A stretch of 64,000 bases of DNA from Syntrophorhabdaceae bacterium (GTDB taxonomy: Bacteria; Desulfobacterota; Syntrophorhabdia; Syntrophorhabdales; Syntrophorhabdaceae), in assembly GCA_035541755.1 (NCBI GenBank), contig DATKMQ010000179.1:1-64000 (forward strand), in the 5' to 3' direction. A program made the translations under genes and the position numbers. A model generated the notes under the pieces. It worked only from the letters and a program-made list of their open reading frames with translations. It made no database searches and was not told where the DNA came from. Each line of letters starts with the position of its first letter. Position 1 is the stretch's first letter. This document shows positions 18,992-27,140 of the stretch, in pieces.

Positions 18992-19045
18992 GCATAACTA
19001 CCCACTGCACCTGACGCGGGAGGTCACTAGGCTGTTTTGTTGTTA
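18992..19045 (+). mobile_element. Weak attC-like sequence
   Basis: GCATAAC at the left and GTTGTTA at the right frame a 54-base segment that contains CACTGC and GCTGTTTT boxes. The layout and length match the candidate at 22476, and both end in TTTTGTTG, but the inner boxes pair poorly. It may be a decayed site. Confidence 0.25.
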
Positions 19046-19056
19046 CTGCTTCACCG

Positions 19057-19093
19057 CCCGAGCAGCCGAGCAGAGGATATTTGTTGTTGACTG
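19057..19093 (+). repeat. Diverged direct repeat, copy 1
   Basis: This 37-base sequence starting CCCGAGCAG and containing GAGGATATTTG matches the copy at 22684-22721 at about 34 of 38 aligned positions, in the same orientation. The two copies enclose the SnoaL-like, amidohydrolase and SDR genes. Confidence 0.6.
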
Positions 19094-19406
19094 AAGGTAT
19101 GTTCTTCACAAAGAAGCAATCTATACAATCTTTCTAACGGAAATCGATGGGGTGATTCTTCTGTGAACACAACACAAACATTTCTCTTAACGTTCCGCTT
19201 CGCTTTGAGCGTAATTTTGCTTTTTTTGTGACCCGGGCTAAAATATAGAGCAACGTCTTCCAGGTTCGGGGGCGGCATGTTATGGTAGGCTGATTCGCTT
19301 CGCCCGCAAATAGATGTATGGTATTAGCGAAAACAGAATGATTGAATGCGAGAACTGGATAGAACATGTTTGGCGGGTTTATAAAAGCTTTTTTTAGGAG
19401 AATATT

Positions 19407-20006
19407 GTGGACAGACAAATGCAAGATGTTATGATTATCAGGGATCTCATTGAAAGATGGGCTGTATATCGAGATTCTCTACTTTGGGATAAATTTAGAA
19501 CCATCTGGCACGAAGATGGCAGGATGAAAGCGACGTGGTTTGATGGTCCGTATGAAGAATTTATAAAGACAACTGAAGAAGGAGTAAAACACGGTCTTAA
19601 TATAATGCATATTCTTGGTGGATCAGCCATAGAAGTTAAAGAAGGAAGAGCAACTTCATTGACAAGGTTCGTTATTTTACAAAGAGCTATGCTTGATGGA
19701 ATACTATGTGATGTAACTACATATGCACGACATCAAGATTTATGGGAGAAAAGGAAGAGCAAGTGGGGATTGGTAAGCCGCGAAACAATTTGCGATAAAG
19801 ATAGGATTGATCCAGTAAATATAAATCAAAAAATAAACCTGGATGAAACTATATTAGGTCAATTTCCGGTGGAATATAAGTACTTGGCATATCTCCAAAC
19901 AAAAATTGGATATAATGTAGATCGAGATGTCCCGAGACTAAGTGGCGGAGAATCCCTGATTGCTCTATATGAAAGAGCAAAAAATTGGCTTTTGAAGGCA
20001 CGCTGA
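19407..20006 (+). CDS. SnoaL-like / NTF2-fold protein
   Basis: This 199-residue protein fits the SnoaL_4 type of NTF2-like fold in its first 130 residues (IRDLIERWAVYRDS, WDKFRTIWHEDGRMKATWFDG, RFVILQRA). Such folds serve as small-molecule isomerases, hydratases or dioxygenase subunits; no substrate can be assigned. The start is GTG 19407, set by AGGAG six bases upstream. The gene is clearly more AT-rich than its neighbours and stands alone, which suggests recent acquisition. Confidence 0.72.
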   Translation: MDRQMQDVMIIRDLIERWAVYRDSLLWDKFRTIWHEDGRMKATWFDGPYEEFIKTTEEGVKHGLNIMHILGGSAIEVKEGRATSLTRFVILQRAMLDGILCDVTTYARHQDLWEKRKSKWGLVSRETICDKDRIDPVNINQKINLDETILGQFPVEYKYLAYLQTKIGYNVDRDVPRLSGGESLIALYERAKNWLLKAR

Positions 20007-20204
20007 TCTAAGTGCAGTTCGGAAAGAGAAGATCAGTTGCAGTTACACAGGAAGATCCGGCTTTGTTAAAACTAAGATATTCCTGACGCTAAAGATATCG
20101 CTATGTCTAATGAGATTAGGACTGATCCATAAAGCTGAAAGAGGTTGTGGTTTAAACCAACGAATATGTCAGGGGCGGCACAAAGCAATAGGGGTCACTA
20201 TCCT

Positions 20205-21323
20205 ATGAAACGAACAGAAAGATTCATGGTGGGGCGATGGCGAATACTCCTCTTTATTATATTGATTCTATTTGTGCACGTGCCATCATTCGCCGGGCCG
20301 TACCGCCCAATTGAGCCTCTGCCGCCAGGGATAGTGGACATACATTGTCACGTTGCGGGGATTGGAGCCGGCAACAGTGGATGTTTCGTTTCATCGAAGC
20401 TACGTGGCAGTTGGAAATTCAAGATTTACTTGCGGGCTTTCGGTGTATCACAAAGTGAGTTGGAAGAAAAAGGCGATGGCTTGATAGCGGACCGAACTTC
20501 AGAATTGCTCTCACAAAGCACATTCGTCAAAAAAGCCGTGTTGCTTGCGTTGGACGGGATTGTCGGCAAGGATGGAATGCTCGACACGAATCGGACCGAG
20601 ATTTACGTGCCGAACGAGTTCGTTGCTGATGCGGTGGCGAGACACAACAATCTGCTCTTCGGCGCTTCGGTTAATCCTTATCGCAAAGACGGCCTGGAGC
20701 GTCTGGATTGGGCCAAGGCGCACGGTGCAGTGCTCGTGAAATGGATTCCTTCGATCATGGAAATTGATCCATCCGATCCGCGTATAATACCGTTTTATCG
20801 CAAGCTCGTCGAGTTGAATCTTCCGTTGCTGTCTCATGCCGGTCAGGAGCGTTCTTTCACTTCCGCAGCCGACGGTTTCTGCGATCCGGACAAACTGCGG
20901 CTGCCGTTGAGCCTGGGCGTGAGGGTCATTGCCGCGCACATAGCATCTACCGGAAGATATCACGGTGAGCGGAGCAGCGACCGACTCGCTCGTTTGATGC
21001 GTGAATATCCGAACCTGTATTCGGACATTTCCTCACTAACCCTGATAAACAAACATTATTATCTGAAGGAAGCACTCACACGGCCCGAGTTCAAGGAGAG
21101 ACTTCTCTATGGCTCGGATTTTCCGCTCATCAATACCGCCCTCGCTTCCCCGTGGCAGTACGGTCTGCAACTTTCTCCGAAGCAATTGATTGAGATTTCC
21201 AAAGCAAAGAATCCATGGGATGCGGACGTGCTGCTCAAACACTATCTCGGCACGCCAACGGAAATCTTTGCTCGTTCTGGGCAGTTCTTTGCGCAAGATG
21301 CATCTAAACCCTCGTTGCCATAA
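20205..21323 (+). CDS. Exported amidohydrolase-family (amidohydrolase 2) metal hydrolase
   Basis: After an N-terminal signal or anchor (about residues 10-30, ending near SFAGPYR) comes a TIM-barrel metal hydrolase. The first metal site is the HxH in VDIHCHVAG, a candidate bridging Lys is in VLVKWIPS, further His ligands lie in LLSHAGQE and VIAAHIAS, and the Asp is in LYGSDFPL. The 372-residue length fits the amidohydrolase-2 group, which hydrolyses or decarboxylates varied substrates. The substrate is unknown. ATG 20205 is chosen because AGGGG lies nine bases upstream; ATG 20226 is also possible. Confidence 0.8.
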   Translation: MKRTERFMVGRWRILLFIILILFVHVPSFAGPYRPIEPLPPGIVDIHCHVAGIGAGNSGCFVSSKLRGSWKFKIYLRAFGVSQSELEEKGDGLIADRTSELLSQSTFVKKAVLLALDGIVGKDGMLDTNRTEIYVPNEFVADAVARHNNLLFGASVNPYRKDGLERLDWAKAHGAVLVKWIPSIMEIDPSDPRIIPFYRKLVELNLPLLSHAGQERSFTSAADGFCDPDKLRLPLSLGVRVIAAHIASTGRYHGERSSDRLARLMREYPNLYSDISSLTLINKHYYLKEALTRPEFKERLLYGSDFPLINTALASPWQYGLQLSPKQLIEISKAKNPWDADVLLKHYLGTPTEIFARSGQFFAQDASKPSLP

Positions 21324-21722
21324 AAACGGTGAAGCAGGGACTGGCTCCTCTCCTCTCCCCGTCCATGAATAGGTCCCGATGTTGAGTTATGCTTTAAGCT
21401 GATTTGGGTGTAAACCAGACTCCATATCGGACAGCCCCCAAGGACCACGCATCATGCCACATCTGTATGCATAATCATCAGCTTCTTTGAAGACCCCGGT
21501 GCTTGCCCTGCAAGTGTGGCTGGCGTTCAATCTCGTCAGAAATGAGCTGAAATCAATAGGTGGTAATTTCTGTCAGCTTCTTCCTGTACTCCTTAGTCCT
21601 GCTTGTGTTCCAGAGTGCTACACTCCTAACAGTGATCATTGCCTTTCTTACGAAGCAAAGATATCATATGGAAAAGTCAGGCAATCCTGGCGAATCTTTT
21701 TCTAAAGTGCAGGAGGTGATTC
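21324..21722. other. Intergenic region before the SDR gene
   Basis: This 399-base gap has no clear gene. A short frame at 21560-21742 would encode one hydrophobic helix, but it has no ribosome site and runs into the SDR gene, so it is not called. No promoter or terminator was recognised. Confidence 0.4.
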
Positions 21723-22448
21723 ATGAAGCCCTTGGAAGGTAAGGTCGCCCTGGTTACCGGCGCCAGCCGGGGAATTGGCCGCGCTATATCGATTGGTCTA
21801 TCGCAACAAGGAGCCAACCTGGTACTGGCAGCCCGTAGCATGTCTGACCTGGAAGCGACCCGGAATCATATCCTTCAATATGGGGTGATGGCTGAAGTAG
21901 TGCCAACCGATGTTACCAGTGAACAGCAGATCGTGGTCTTATTTCAAGAAACTCTGGAACGTTTTGGAAAACTGGATATCTTAGTCAACAATGCAGGTGT
22001 TTTTGTTAATGAACCGATTGATCGAATGTCCACCGAGACCTGGGACTGGGTGATAAACATTGAACTCCGAGCAGCCTTTATCTGCACACGGGAGGCCATG
22101 CGTATCATGAAGAAACAGGGAGGCGGACGAATCATCAACATCGGCAGCATCTCGGCCCAGCGTGTCCGTCCGTTTACCGCACCTTACAATAGCGCCAAGT
22201 TTGGCCTGGTTGGTTTGACTCACACCACAGCTTTGGAAGGACGGGAGTTCGGCATCACCTGCGGGTGTTTGCACCCCGGCGTTACTGGAGACCGAGAACG
22301 GGACGGCAGCCCCCGCAATCCCAGGGTCATGATGTCTTACGAAGAAATCGCCAGCACCGCCGTGTATATGGCCTGCCAGCCGCCCGATATCAATATTCTG
22401 GAGCTCATTCAGTTACCCCGAGAACAACCATATTTGGGAAGGGGGTGA
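21723..22448 (+). CDS. Short-chain dehydrogenase/reductase (FabG-like)
   Basis: This 241-residue classical SDR binds NAD(P) through TGASRGIGRA and has the NNAG motif, the catalytic Ser in INIGSIS and YNSAK for the Tyr/Lys pair. Relatives reduce 3-oxoacyl thioesters, sugars or steroids; the substrate is not evident. The C-terminus after residue 185 (GVTGDRERDGSPRNP) differs from FabG. The start is firm: AGGAGGTGA lies five bases upstream. It is isolated in the accessory region and is followed 28 bases later by an attC-like sequence. Confidence 0.85.
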   Translation: MKPLEGKVALVTGASRGIGRAISIGLSQQGANLVLAARSMSDLEATRNHILQYGVMAEVVPTDVTSEQQIVVLFQETLERFGKLDILVNNAGVFVNEPIDRMSTETWDWVINIELRAAFICTREAMRIMKKQGGGRIINIGSISAQRVRPFTAPYNSAKFGLVGLTHTTALEGREFGITCGCLHPGVTGDRERDGSPRNPRVMMSYEEIASTAVYMACQPPDINILELIQLPREQPYLGRG

Positions 22449-22475
22449 GGTGCTCTTCGCGAAGCGGTTATGATT

Positions 22476-22529
22476 TGCCTAACAAGGTAATCCAGTGACG
22501 TCCTGCAATGGCCGCTGATTTTGTTGGCA
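22476..22529 (+). mobile_element. Possible short attC-like site
   Basis: TGCCTAAC at the left and GTTGGCA at the right pair except for one bulged T. Inside, CAGTG pairs with CGCTG across a short loop. At 54 bases it is near the lower size limit of attC sites, and it lies just after the SDR stop, where a cassette site should be. The unpaired spacers are longer than usual. Confidence 0.38.
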
Positions 22530-22683
22530 TGCTGCGTTTCAAACCGCAATCCGCAGTCCTTAATAATATGCGTAGTGCAAGACTCGTAGGTGCTATACGT
22601 AATACATTCTGCTTTTCCATATGATATTTGGTAGTTACATCCTATTTTCTCTATCCTTTCGGATGGCATCATAGACGAATCTT

Positions 22684-22721
22684 CCCGAGCAGGCGAGCAA
22701 GAGGATATTTGTTTTCGACTG
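22684..22721 (+). repeat. Diverged direct repeat, copy 2
   Basis: This is the second copy of the repeat at 19057-19093, same orientation, with one inserted base and three substitutions. It lies 3.6 kb from the first copy. Confidence 0.6.
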
Positions 22722-22877
22722 TAGTCCTTAATCTGCCCGGTTTGCTCAACGTACAGGATTTCTAACCTTAAGTCGGTTACGAGCCCGAACACGATGCCCT
22801 TGACACTTACGGTCCCGAAATAATAATATGTGTCAAAACCAATTTGGTTAGATACTCTTGTTACAAATGAGTGAGGA

Positions 22878-23210
22878 ATGACGAAAGGGTTGACCATATT
22901 GCTATCCTTGGCATTTTTTCTCGGCTGTGCTACGACCGGGGAGGTGACAAAGGTTCCGGACGGCGTGGAGGTCAAAGGCAACGAAATCTACCTCAACGGG
23001 AAGCCCGATGGAGCATACCATGTTCAGGTGTCTGAAGATGGCTCGACTATTCATTATAGGGTGATAGATACAAATAGCTTCTTCCCAAATAGCAAGCAAC
23101 GGGTCTACAGGGTTATTTATGCGCCAGAAAGTCATCATGAAAAGATTTCGCCATGGAAATCTTCGATGAAATCAATCTGGCAGGCCCCGAGATCAGGTCA
23201 ATGTGTATGA
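22878..23210 (+). CDS. Small predicted lipoprotein of unknown function
   Basis: This 110-residue protein starts with a signal peptide ending in a lipobox (LAFFLGCATT, Cys17), so it should be lipid-anchored. The mature part contains short repeats of beta character (VEVKGNEIYLNGKPDGAYHV, then TIHYRVID) and ends in a basic tail. No family was recognised. A GAGG precedes the ATG at tight spacing. Its context, between accessory genes, gives no function. Confidence 0.6.
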   Translation: MTKGLTILLSLAFFLGCATTGEVTKVPDGVEVKGNEIYLNGKPDGAYHVQVSEDGSTIHYRVIDTNSFFPNSKQRVYRVIYAPESHHEKISPWKSSMKSIWQAPRSGQCV

Positions 23211-23302
23211 CGCATTTAAATACGGGAAGTAGCCCGCTCATCTGGAATAATAGTATTCTGTCGCTAGTTTGAACTACCATAATGCAGAGGAGGTAGATAG
23301 TC

Positions 23303-24265
23303 ATGCGTCAATTAGGATTGGCACTAGGCATCGTAATTTTCTTGTGTGTAGCAACACCATGTGTCACATCTGCAGCGGACATCTGTGACCGCAATTGTCT
23401 TATTGGAATTATGAACCATTACCTGGACGCAGTCTGCAAGCACGACCCGTCCAAAGCGCCACTTGCTCCAAACTACCGTTCTACGGAAAACGCAGTTGAC
23501 GTTAAGCCGGGTACGGGTATGTGGATGACAGCAACTGCCTTGGGTGAGATGCAGCGTCGATACGCGGATCCGGTTAGCAAGAATGTTGGCTATTTCGGAC
23601 TTATCGATGAAAACGGTAATACGGCATTGGTATCCGTGCGGCTAAAGATCGAAGGACAGAAAATTAGTGAAGCAGAATGGACTATTGCACGGAAAGGTGC
23701 AACAGTTTTCAGACCCCAGGGAATTGTAAGGTTTCCTCCCCCAAAAGATCCGGCAGGTCCTGAACATCGTTCATCACGCGAAAGTATGATTGCCGCGGCT
23801 GATAGTTATTTCAGCGGGATACAGGGCCACGACGGGAATATTGTGCTCGCGCAACCAGGATGCTATCGCGTTGAAAATGGAACGTGGATGGTCGGCGCTA
23901 CGCCTGGACATCCCCTTGGCAGTACGGGACCAGTGAACGCCTCGTTAGCAAAGGGAGGAGATGGAGTTACGGCATCATATTTTGCAAACAGTCAATGCAA
24001 TTCAGGTTTTCCGAAAATGATGGAGTTAACAGAAGCTGTCATAAATCGTCGCTATTCCATCGCCGATGAAGAAGCCGGAATCGTGGTGGCGACGGTCATA
24101 TTTAAGCGGGTACCGGGGGCCACCCAGAATGGCGTGCCTTTTAGATGGTTATACTTGACTGAATTGTTCCAAATAGAAAATGGGCGGATTCGTGCTATAT
24201 TTGCAGCTATGGATTCCCTACCTCCTGAAATTCAGACTTCCGGATGGCCCGACGAGAAAAGATGA
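23303..24265 (+). CDS. Secreted protein with two NTF2-like halves (DUF8021-like)
   Basis: This 320-residue protein has a cleavable signal peptide (about residues 1-25, TSAAD). Two related halves follow: about 30-150 (MNHYLDAVCKHDP, GYFGLIDENGN, RLKIEGQKISEAEW) and about 165-310 (AAADSYFSGIQGHDG, TVIFKRV, FQIENGRIRAI). The pattern resembles DUF8021/NTF2-like secreted proteins of unknown activity, an assignment made from memory. AGGAGG about nine bases before the ATG supports the start. It is the last gene of the accessory segment. Confidence 0.68.
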   Translation: MRQLGLALGIVIFLCVATPCVTSAADICDRNCLIGIMNHYLDAVCKHDPSKAPLAPNYRSTENAVDVKPGTGMWMTATALGEMQRRYADPVSKNVGYFGLIDENGNTALVSVRLKIEGQKISEAEWTIARKGATVFRPQGIVRFPPPKDPAGPEHRSSRESMIAAADSYFSGIQGHDGNIVLAQPGCYRVENGTWMVGATPGHPLGSTGPVNASLAKGGDGVTASYFANSQCNSGFPKMMELTEAVINRRYSIADEEAGIVVATVIFKRVPGATQNGVPFRWLYLTELFQIENGRIRAIFAAMDSLPPEIQTSGWPDEKR

Positions 24266-24621
24266 ATACATTTGTGGAACAGAGGTGGAGAAATCCGCCA
24301 ATGTGATGATGACACCATAATATCACCTCCATACAATAAGGAGAGGAGAGCCCGCATCGAACCAGTCTAATTAACGATCTTGGGCGATTAGATCCATTCG
24401 CATAGAATGGCTGCTCTGCCCCGATATTCTGCGACTCCATATTACTTCTTTCAGCGGATTCAGGAAGATCCATGCTTCAAAATAGTTTTAGACATGATTT
24501 CCGTGTGTAATGTGAAACCCATCCCGGGATGACGACGTACGAAGACTATATACCTCGGGCCGTTGGAACGTATGAATTCCTGTTGCAATTTCAAATTAAC
24601 TGTGAAATGTTAAGAAAAGCG
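24266..24621. other. Intergenic region before the hydroxyacid dehydrogenase gene
   Basis: This 356-base gap holds an inverted repeat with GAGGTG/CACCTC arms about 24282-24330. No convincing promoter was found. Part of it (from 24529) is open in the frame of the next gene, but that extension does not look like protein. Confidence 0.4.
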
Positions 24622-25632
24622 ATGACACCGAGAATTTACATAACCAGGAAATTACCCTTTCCCGCGATCGACTCGATCGCCGATTCTTGCGACGTGGTTT
24701 TCCACGAAGGCGAAGAATCCCCCGGACGGGAGGAGTTTCTCAAGAATTTAGCCGACAAAGACGGCATTCTCTGCCTCGTAGCCGATCACGTCGATAAAGA
24801 GGCGATAGATAGCGCACCGAACCTCAAGGTCATCTCCACCATGAGCGCCGGCTTTGAGCACATCGATGTAGCGTACGCCACGGCAAAGGGTATATATGTG
24901 GGCTACGCACCGGACGCCCTGACCGACGCCACGGCTGACCTTGCCTTCTCGCTCCTTCTCGCCGCTGCGCGCCGTGTACCCGAGGGTGATCAGTTCATGC
25001 GCCAGCGAAAATGGAAGATATCGTGGTCGCCGCTCTTCCATTTGGGCAAGGCTGTGTGGGAGAGTACGCTCGGCATCATCGGTATGGGAAAGATCGGCAA
25101 GGCCATGATGACGCGCGCAAAAGGCTTCAATATGCGCATCCTCTATACGGATCCTGTGCGCATGAGTATAGAAGAGGAGAATAGATTGGGCGTGAGCTTC
25201 AAATCTCTCAACGATCTTCTCAAAGAATCCGATTTCGTAAGTGTGCACGTACCCGTCACTGAAATGACGCGCCATCTGATCAACGAGGAGCGCTTGAAGC
25301 TCATGAAACCGTCCGCCATCTTGATTAACGCGTCCAGGGGGGCGACCGTGGACGAGGCCGCTCTCGTGAGGGCACTTCAAGAGAAATGGATAGCGGGAGC
25401 GGCCCTCGACGTATACGAGCGGGAGCCCGTGGCAGATGACAATCCACTTCTTGATCTGGAAAATGTTGTCCTGGTTCCCCATATTGGCAGCGCGACGGTT
25501 GAAGCGCGGACAAAGATGGCCGAGACGGCAGCGCTCAATCTGATCTCGGTGCTCAAGGGAGAGACCCCTCCCCGTCTTCTTAACCCCGAGGTCATGGCCG
25601 TCAGACCCCTCTCACAGGTAAAGATGCTGTAA
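24622..25632 (+). CDS. D-2-hydroxyacid dehydrogenase (glyoxylate/hydroxypyruvate reductase type)
   Basis: This 336-residue enzyme interconverts a 2-oxoacid and a D-2-hydroxyacid with NAD(P)H. It has the NAD fold GIIGMGKIGKA, the catalytic Arg in INASRGATVDE, the Glu in ALDVYEREP and the His in VPHIGSAT. The start MTPRIYITRKLP is the usual family N-terminus, so ATG 24622 is preferred although the ribosome site (AAGAAA) is weak; the frame stays open 31 codons further up. The closest named relatives are glyoxylate/hydroxypyruvate reductases; the substrate is inferred. Confidence 0.88.
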   Translation: MTPRIYITRKLPFPAIDSIADSCDVVFHEGEESPGREEFLKNLADKDGILCLVADHVDKEAIDSAPNLKVISTMSAGFEHIDVAYATAKGIYVGYAPDALTDATADLAFSLLLAAARRVPEGDQFMRQRKWKISWSPLFHLGKAVWESTLGIIGMGKIGKAMMTRAKGFNMRILYTDPVRMSIEEENRLGVSFKSLNDLLKESDFVSVHVPVTEMTRHLINEERLKLMKPSAILINASRGATVDEAALVRALQEKWIAGAALDVYEREPVADDNPLLDLENVVLVPHIGSATVEARTKMAETAALNLISVLKGETPPRLLNPEVMAVRPLSQVKML

Positions 25633-25681
25633 GCGGTCGAGTCCGTAGTCACAAAGAACGGAAATGTTATGTCTTGTACTC

Positions 25682-26171
25682 GGACCACGGCTTGTTCAAC
25701 AATGCGCCTTTCGGAGAATTTGGAGTACATCACCGTCTGGTTAGTAATATACAAGTAAATTAAAGGAAGCCAGCCCCTTCGCCTCCTCGGTTTGCCTCAT
25801 CCGGCTAAATAACGGCGGCATCCTGCGAACTAGCTAGTACCTCATAGCACCGCGAACAAACTCGATAATCAGGGTTCTTAGCGTAGCTGAAAACGAATTG
25901 TATATTCCGCGACGATACCGAAATTTTCGGCCTCTACTGAAAATTTCGGTGTGAAATGGACCACGGCTTGGAGTGGAAAGATGAATATGCGATGGGCTGA
26001 CGCGACTTGCTGGCCGAAGACCGGGCTCGCATCCTGAGAATAGGTTTGCCGGGTACCCACGCGTTGATACCGGATTGAAGAGCGACCAGACTGACACGTG
26101 GGTGGTAAACGCCTGAAGGCGCAAGGCGCGGCAGAACGCGCATAGGCGCTTTCCCGAACAAGCCGTGGTCC
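25682..26171. repeat. 16-bp inverted repeat bounding a 490-base non-coding block
   Basis: GGACCACGGCTTGTTC at 25682-25697 recurs as its exact reverse complement at 26156-26171, and its first 13 bases recur directly at 25958-25970. The block may be a decayed mobile element, a MITE-like unit or a structured RNA locus. No transposase remnant was recognised. Confidence 0.5.
25917..25950. repeat. Perfect 11-bp hairpin in the non-coding block
   Basis: ACCGAAATTTT and AAAATTTCGGT pair exactly across a 12-base loop. No T-tract follows on either strand, so it is not a typical terminator. Confidence 0.55.
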
Positions 26172-26261
26172 AAACACAAAGTCACACGGGCTCGCAAAAA
26201 CCTGCCGACCGCGCCTATATCCAATTGACGGAACAATGAAGAGACTTGCCTCCGCCCAAAT

Positions 26262-26290
26262 TTGTATTTCACCCTGCCGGCTTCTATGAT
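26262..26290 (+). promoter_or_regulatory. Likely promoter of the glutaredoxin-FTR operon
   Basis: TTGTAT (26262-26267), a 17-base spacer and TATGAT (26285-26290) precede the glutaredoxin gene by about 58 bases. The -10 matches five of six consensus bases. Confidence 0.5.
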
Positions 26291-26348
26291 AGAATCTCTT
26301 GAAACAACCGGTGTCCGCTCGCGCAGCACAACCCGAAAGGAGGACCAT

Positions 26349-26630
26349 ATGAAAGTAAACCACGTTGAAGGTACTGACAAGGGAAACCTGCTCATCTATA
26401 CCTTAAGCACCTGCATCTGGTGCAAAAAAACCAAGGCCTTTCTCGACAGCCTCGGCGTGGGCTACGATTTCGTGGAAGTCGATGCGGCCTCCGAGGAGGA
26501 CAGAGAAGCGGCCCTGACCGAGATCAAACGTTTCAACCCGCAATGCTCTTTCCCCACCCTCGTGGTCAACGACAAGCAATGCATCGTCGGGTACGATGAG
26601 GCAAAAATCAAGGGGGTGCTGGGTCTATGA
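26349..26630 (+). CDS. Glutaredoxin-family protein
   Basis: This 93-residue thioredoxin-fold protein has the dithiol motif CIWCKK near residue 21 and the cis-Pro motif CSFPTLVV near residue 70. It would reduce disulfides or pass electrons to a partner. AAGGAGG six bases before ATG 26349 fixes the start; an upstream extension lacks one. Its stop overlaps the FTR-like gene start (ATGA), so the two are made together and glutaredoxin is the probable electron acceptor of that protein. This replaces the usual thioredoxin partner and is inferred from context. Confidence 0.88.
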   Translation: MKVNHVEGTDKGNLLIYTLSTCIWCKKTKAFLDSLGVGYDFVEVDAASEEDREAALTEIKRFNPQCSFPTLVVNDKQCIVGYDEAKIKGVLGL

Positions 26631-27139
26631 GCAACGAAGAGAGCGAACTTCTCCGGCAGATTGATCTCTACTACGAGAGGCTCACCAGGCAAGCTTCAGC
26701 ATCGGGTTACCATCTCAACCCCGATACGGAATTCACCAAGGCGCTCATCGCCGGCCTCATCGTGAACGAGAAACGTTACGGATACGGCTCATGCCCCTGC
26801 AGACTCGCCGCTGAAAACAGGGACAAAGACCTCGACATCGTCTGCCCCTGCGACTACCGCGACCCGGACATCGCAGAGTTTGGGGCCTGCTACTGCGCCC
26901 TCTATGTTTCAGAAGCAGTGGCAAAAGGCGAAAAAAAGTTGTCTGTCGTACCCGAAAGGAGATTACCGCCGGAAAAACGGGCCGCAACCAGGCCCGCCGG
27001 GGCACGCATACGCCTCGACGGTCTTACCTATCCCGTGTGGCGATGCAGGGTCTGCGGCTATTTATGCGCCAGAGAAGAGCCGCCTCAAGTGTGTCCCATC
27101 TGCAAAGCAGGCAAAGAACGTTTTGAACAATTCATCTGA
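26627..27139 (+). CDS. Ferredoxin-thioredoxin reductase catalytic-like subunit fused to a rubredoxin-type domain
   Basis: The N-terminal 110 residues match the catalytic beta subunit of ferredoxin:thioredoxin reductase: [14 protein letters not shown] and ACYCALY hold the [4Fe-4S] cluster and the redox disulfide. The last 35 residues form a rubredoxin-like knuckle pair (CRVCGYLC and CPIC). Electrons could therefore enter by the rubredoxin end and leave through the disulfide to the glutaredoxin encoded just before. The plant enzyme's CHC is CYC here, so the assisting His is absent. No alpha subunit gene is nearby, as expected for the bacterial and archaeal forms. Confidence 0.87.
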   Translation: MSNEESELLRQIDLYYERLTRQASASGYHLNPDTEFTKALIAGLIVNEKRYGYGSCPCRLAAENRDKDLDIVCPCDYRDPDIAEFGACYCALYVSEAVAKGEKKLSVVPERRLPPEKRAATRPAGARIRLDGLTYPVWRCRVCGYLCAREEPPQVCPICKAGKERFEQFI

Positions 27140-27140
27140 G

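Larger units (their letters stand above)
18958..19406. other. Intergenic region with weak attC-like site and repeat copy
   Basis: This 449-base, AT-richer gap holds a weak attC-like sequence at 18992-19045 and one copy of a 37-38-bp direct repeat at 19057-19093. No credible gene or promoter was found in it. Confidence 0.5.
22449..22877. other. Intergenic region with attC-like site and repeat copy
   Basis: This 429-base gap contains the attC-like sequence at 22476-22529 and the second copy of the 38-bp repeat. No gene was recognised in it. Confidence 0.5.
25633..26348. other. Long non-coding stretch rich in inverted repeats
   Basis: This 716-base gap has no convincing gene; long minus-strand frames overlap one another and look like chance. 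It contains an 11-bp perfect hairpin (25917-25950), a 16-bp perfect inverted repeat whose arms lie at 25682-25697 and 26156-26171, and a third, 13-bp copy of the same word at 25958-25970. The right end holds the promoter of the redox operon. Confidence 0.55.

Noticed and set aside
21560-21742. A 60-residue frame with one hydrophobic helix before the SDR gene
   Set aside because: It starts with GTG without a ribosome site and runs into the SDR start; there is no second sign of a gene.
25878-26395. Two long overlapping minus-strand frames (161 and 153 residues) in the non-coding block
   Set aside because: They overlap in different frames, are rich in Arg and Ser without any family pattern and lack ribosome sites; the inverted repeats explain the region better.
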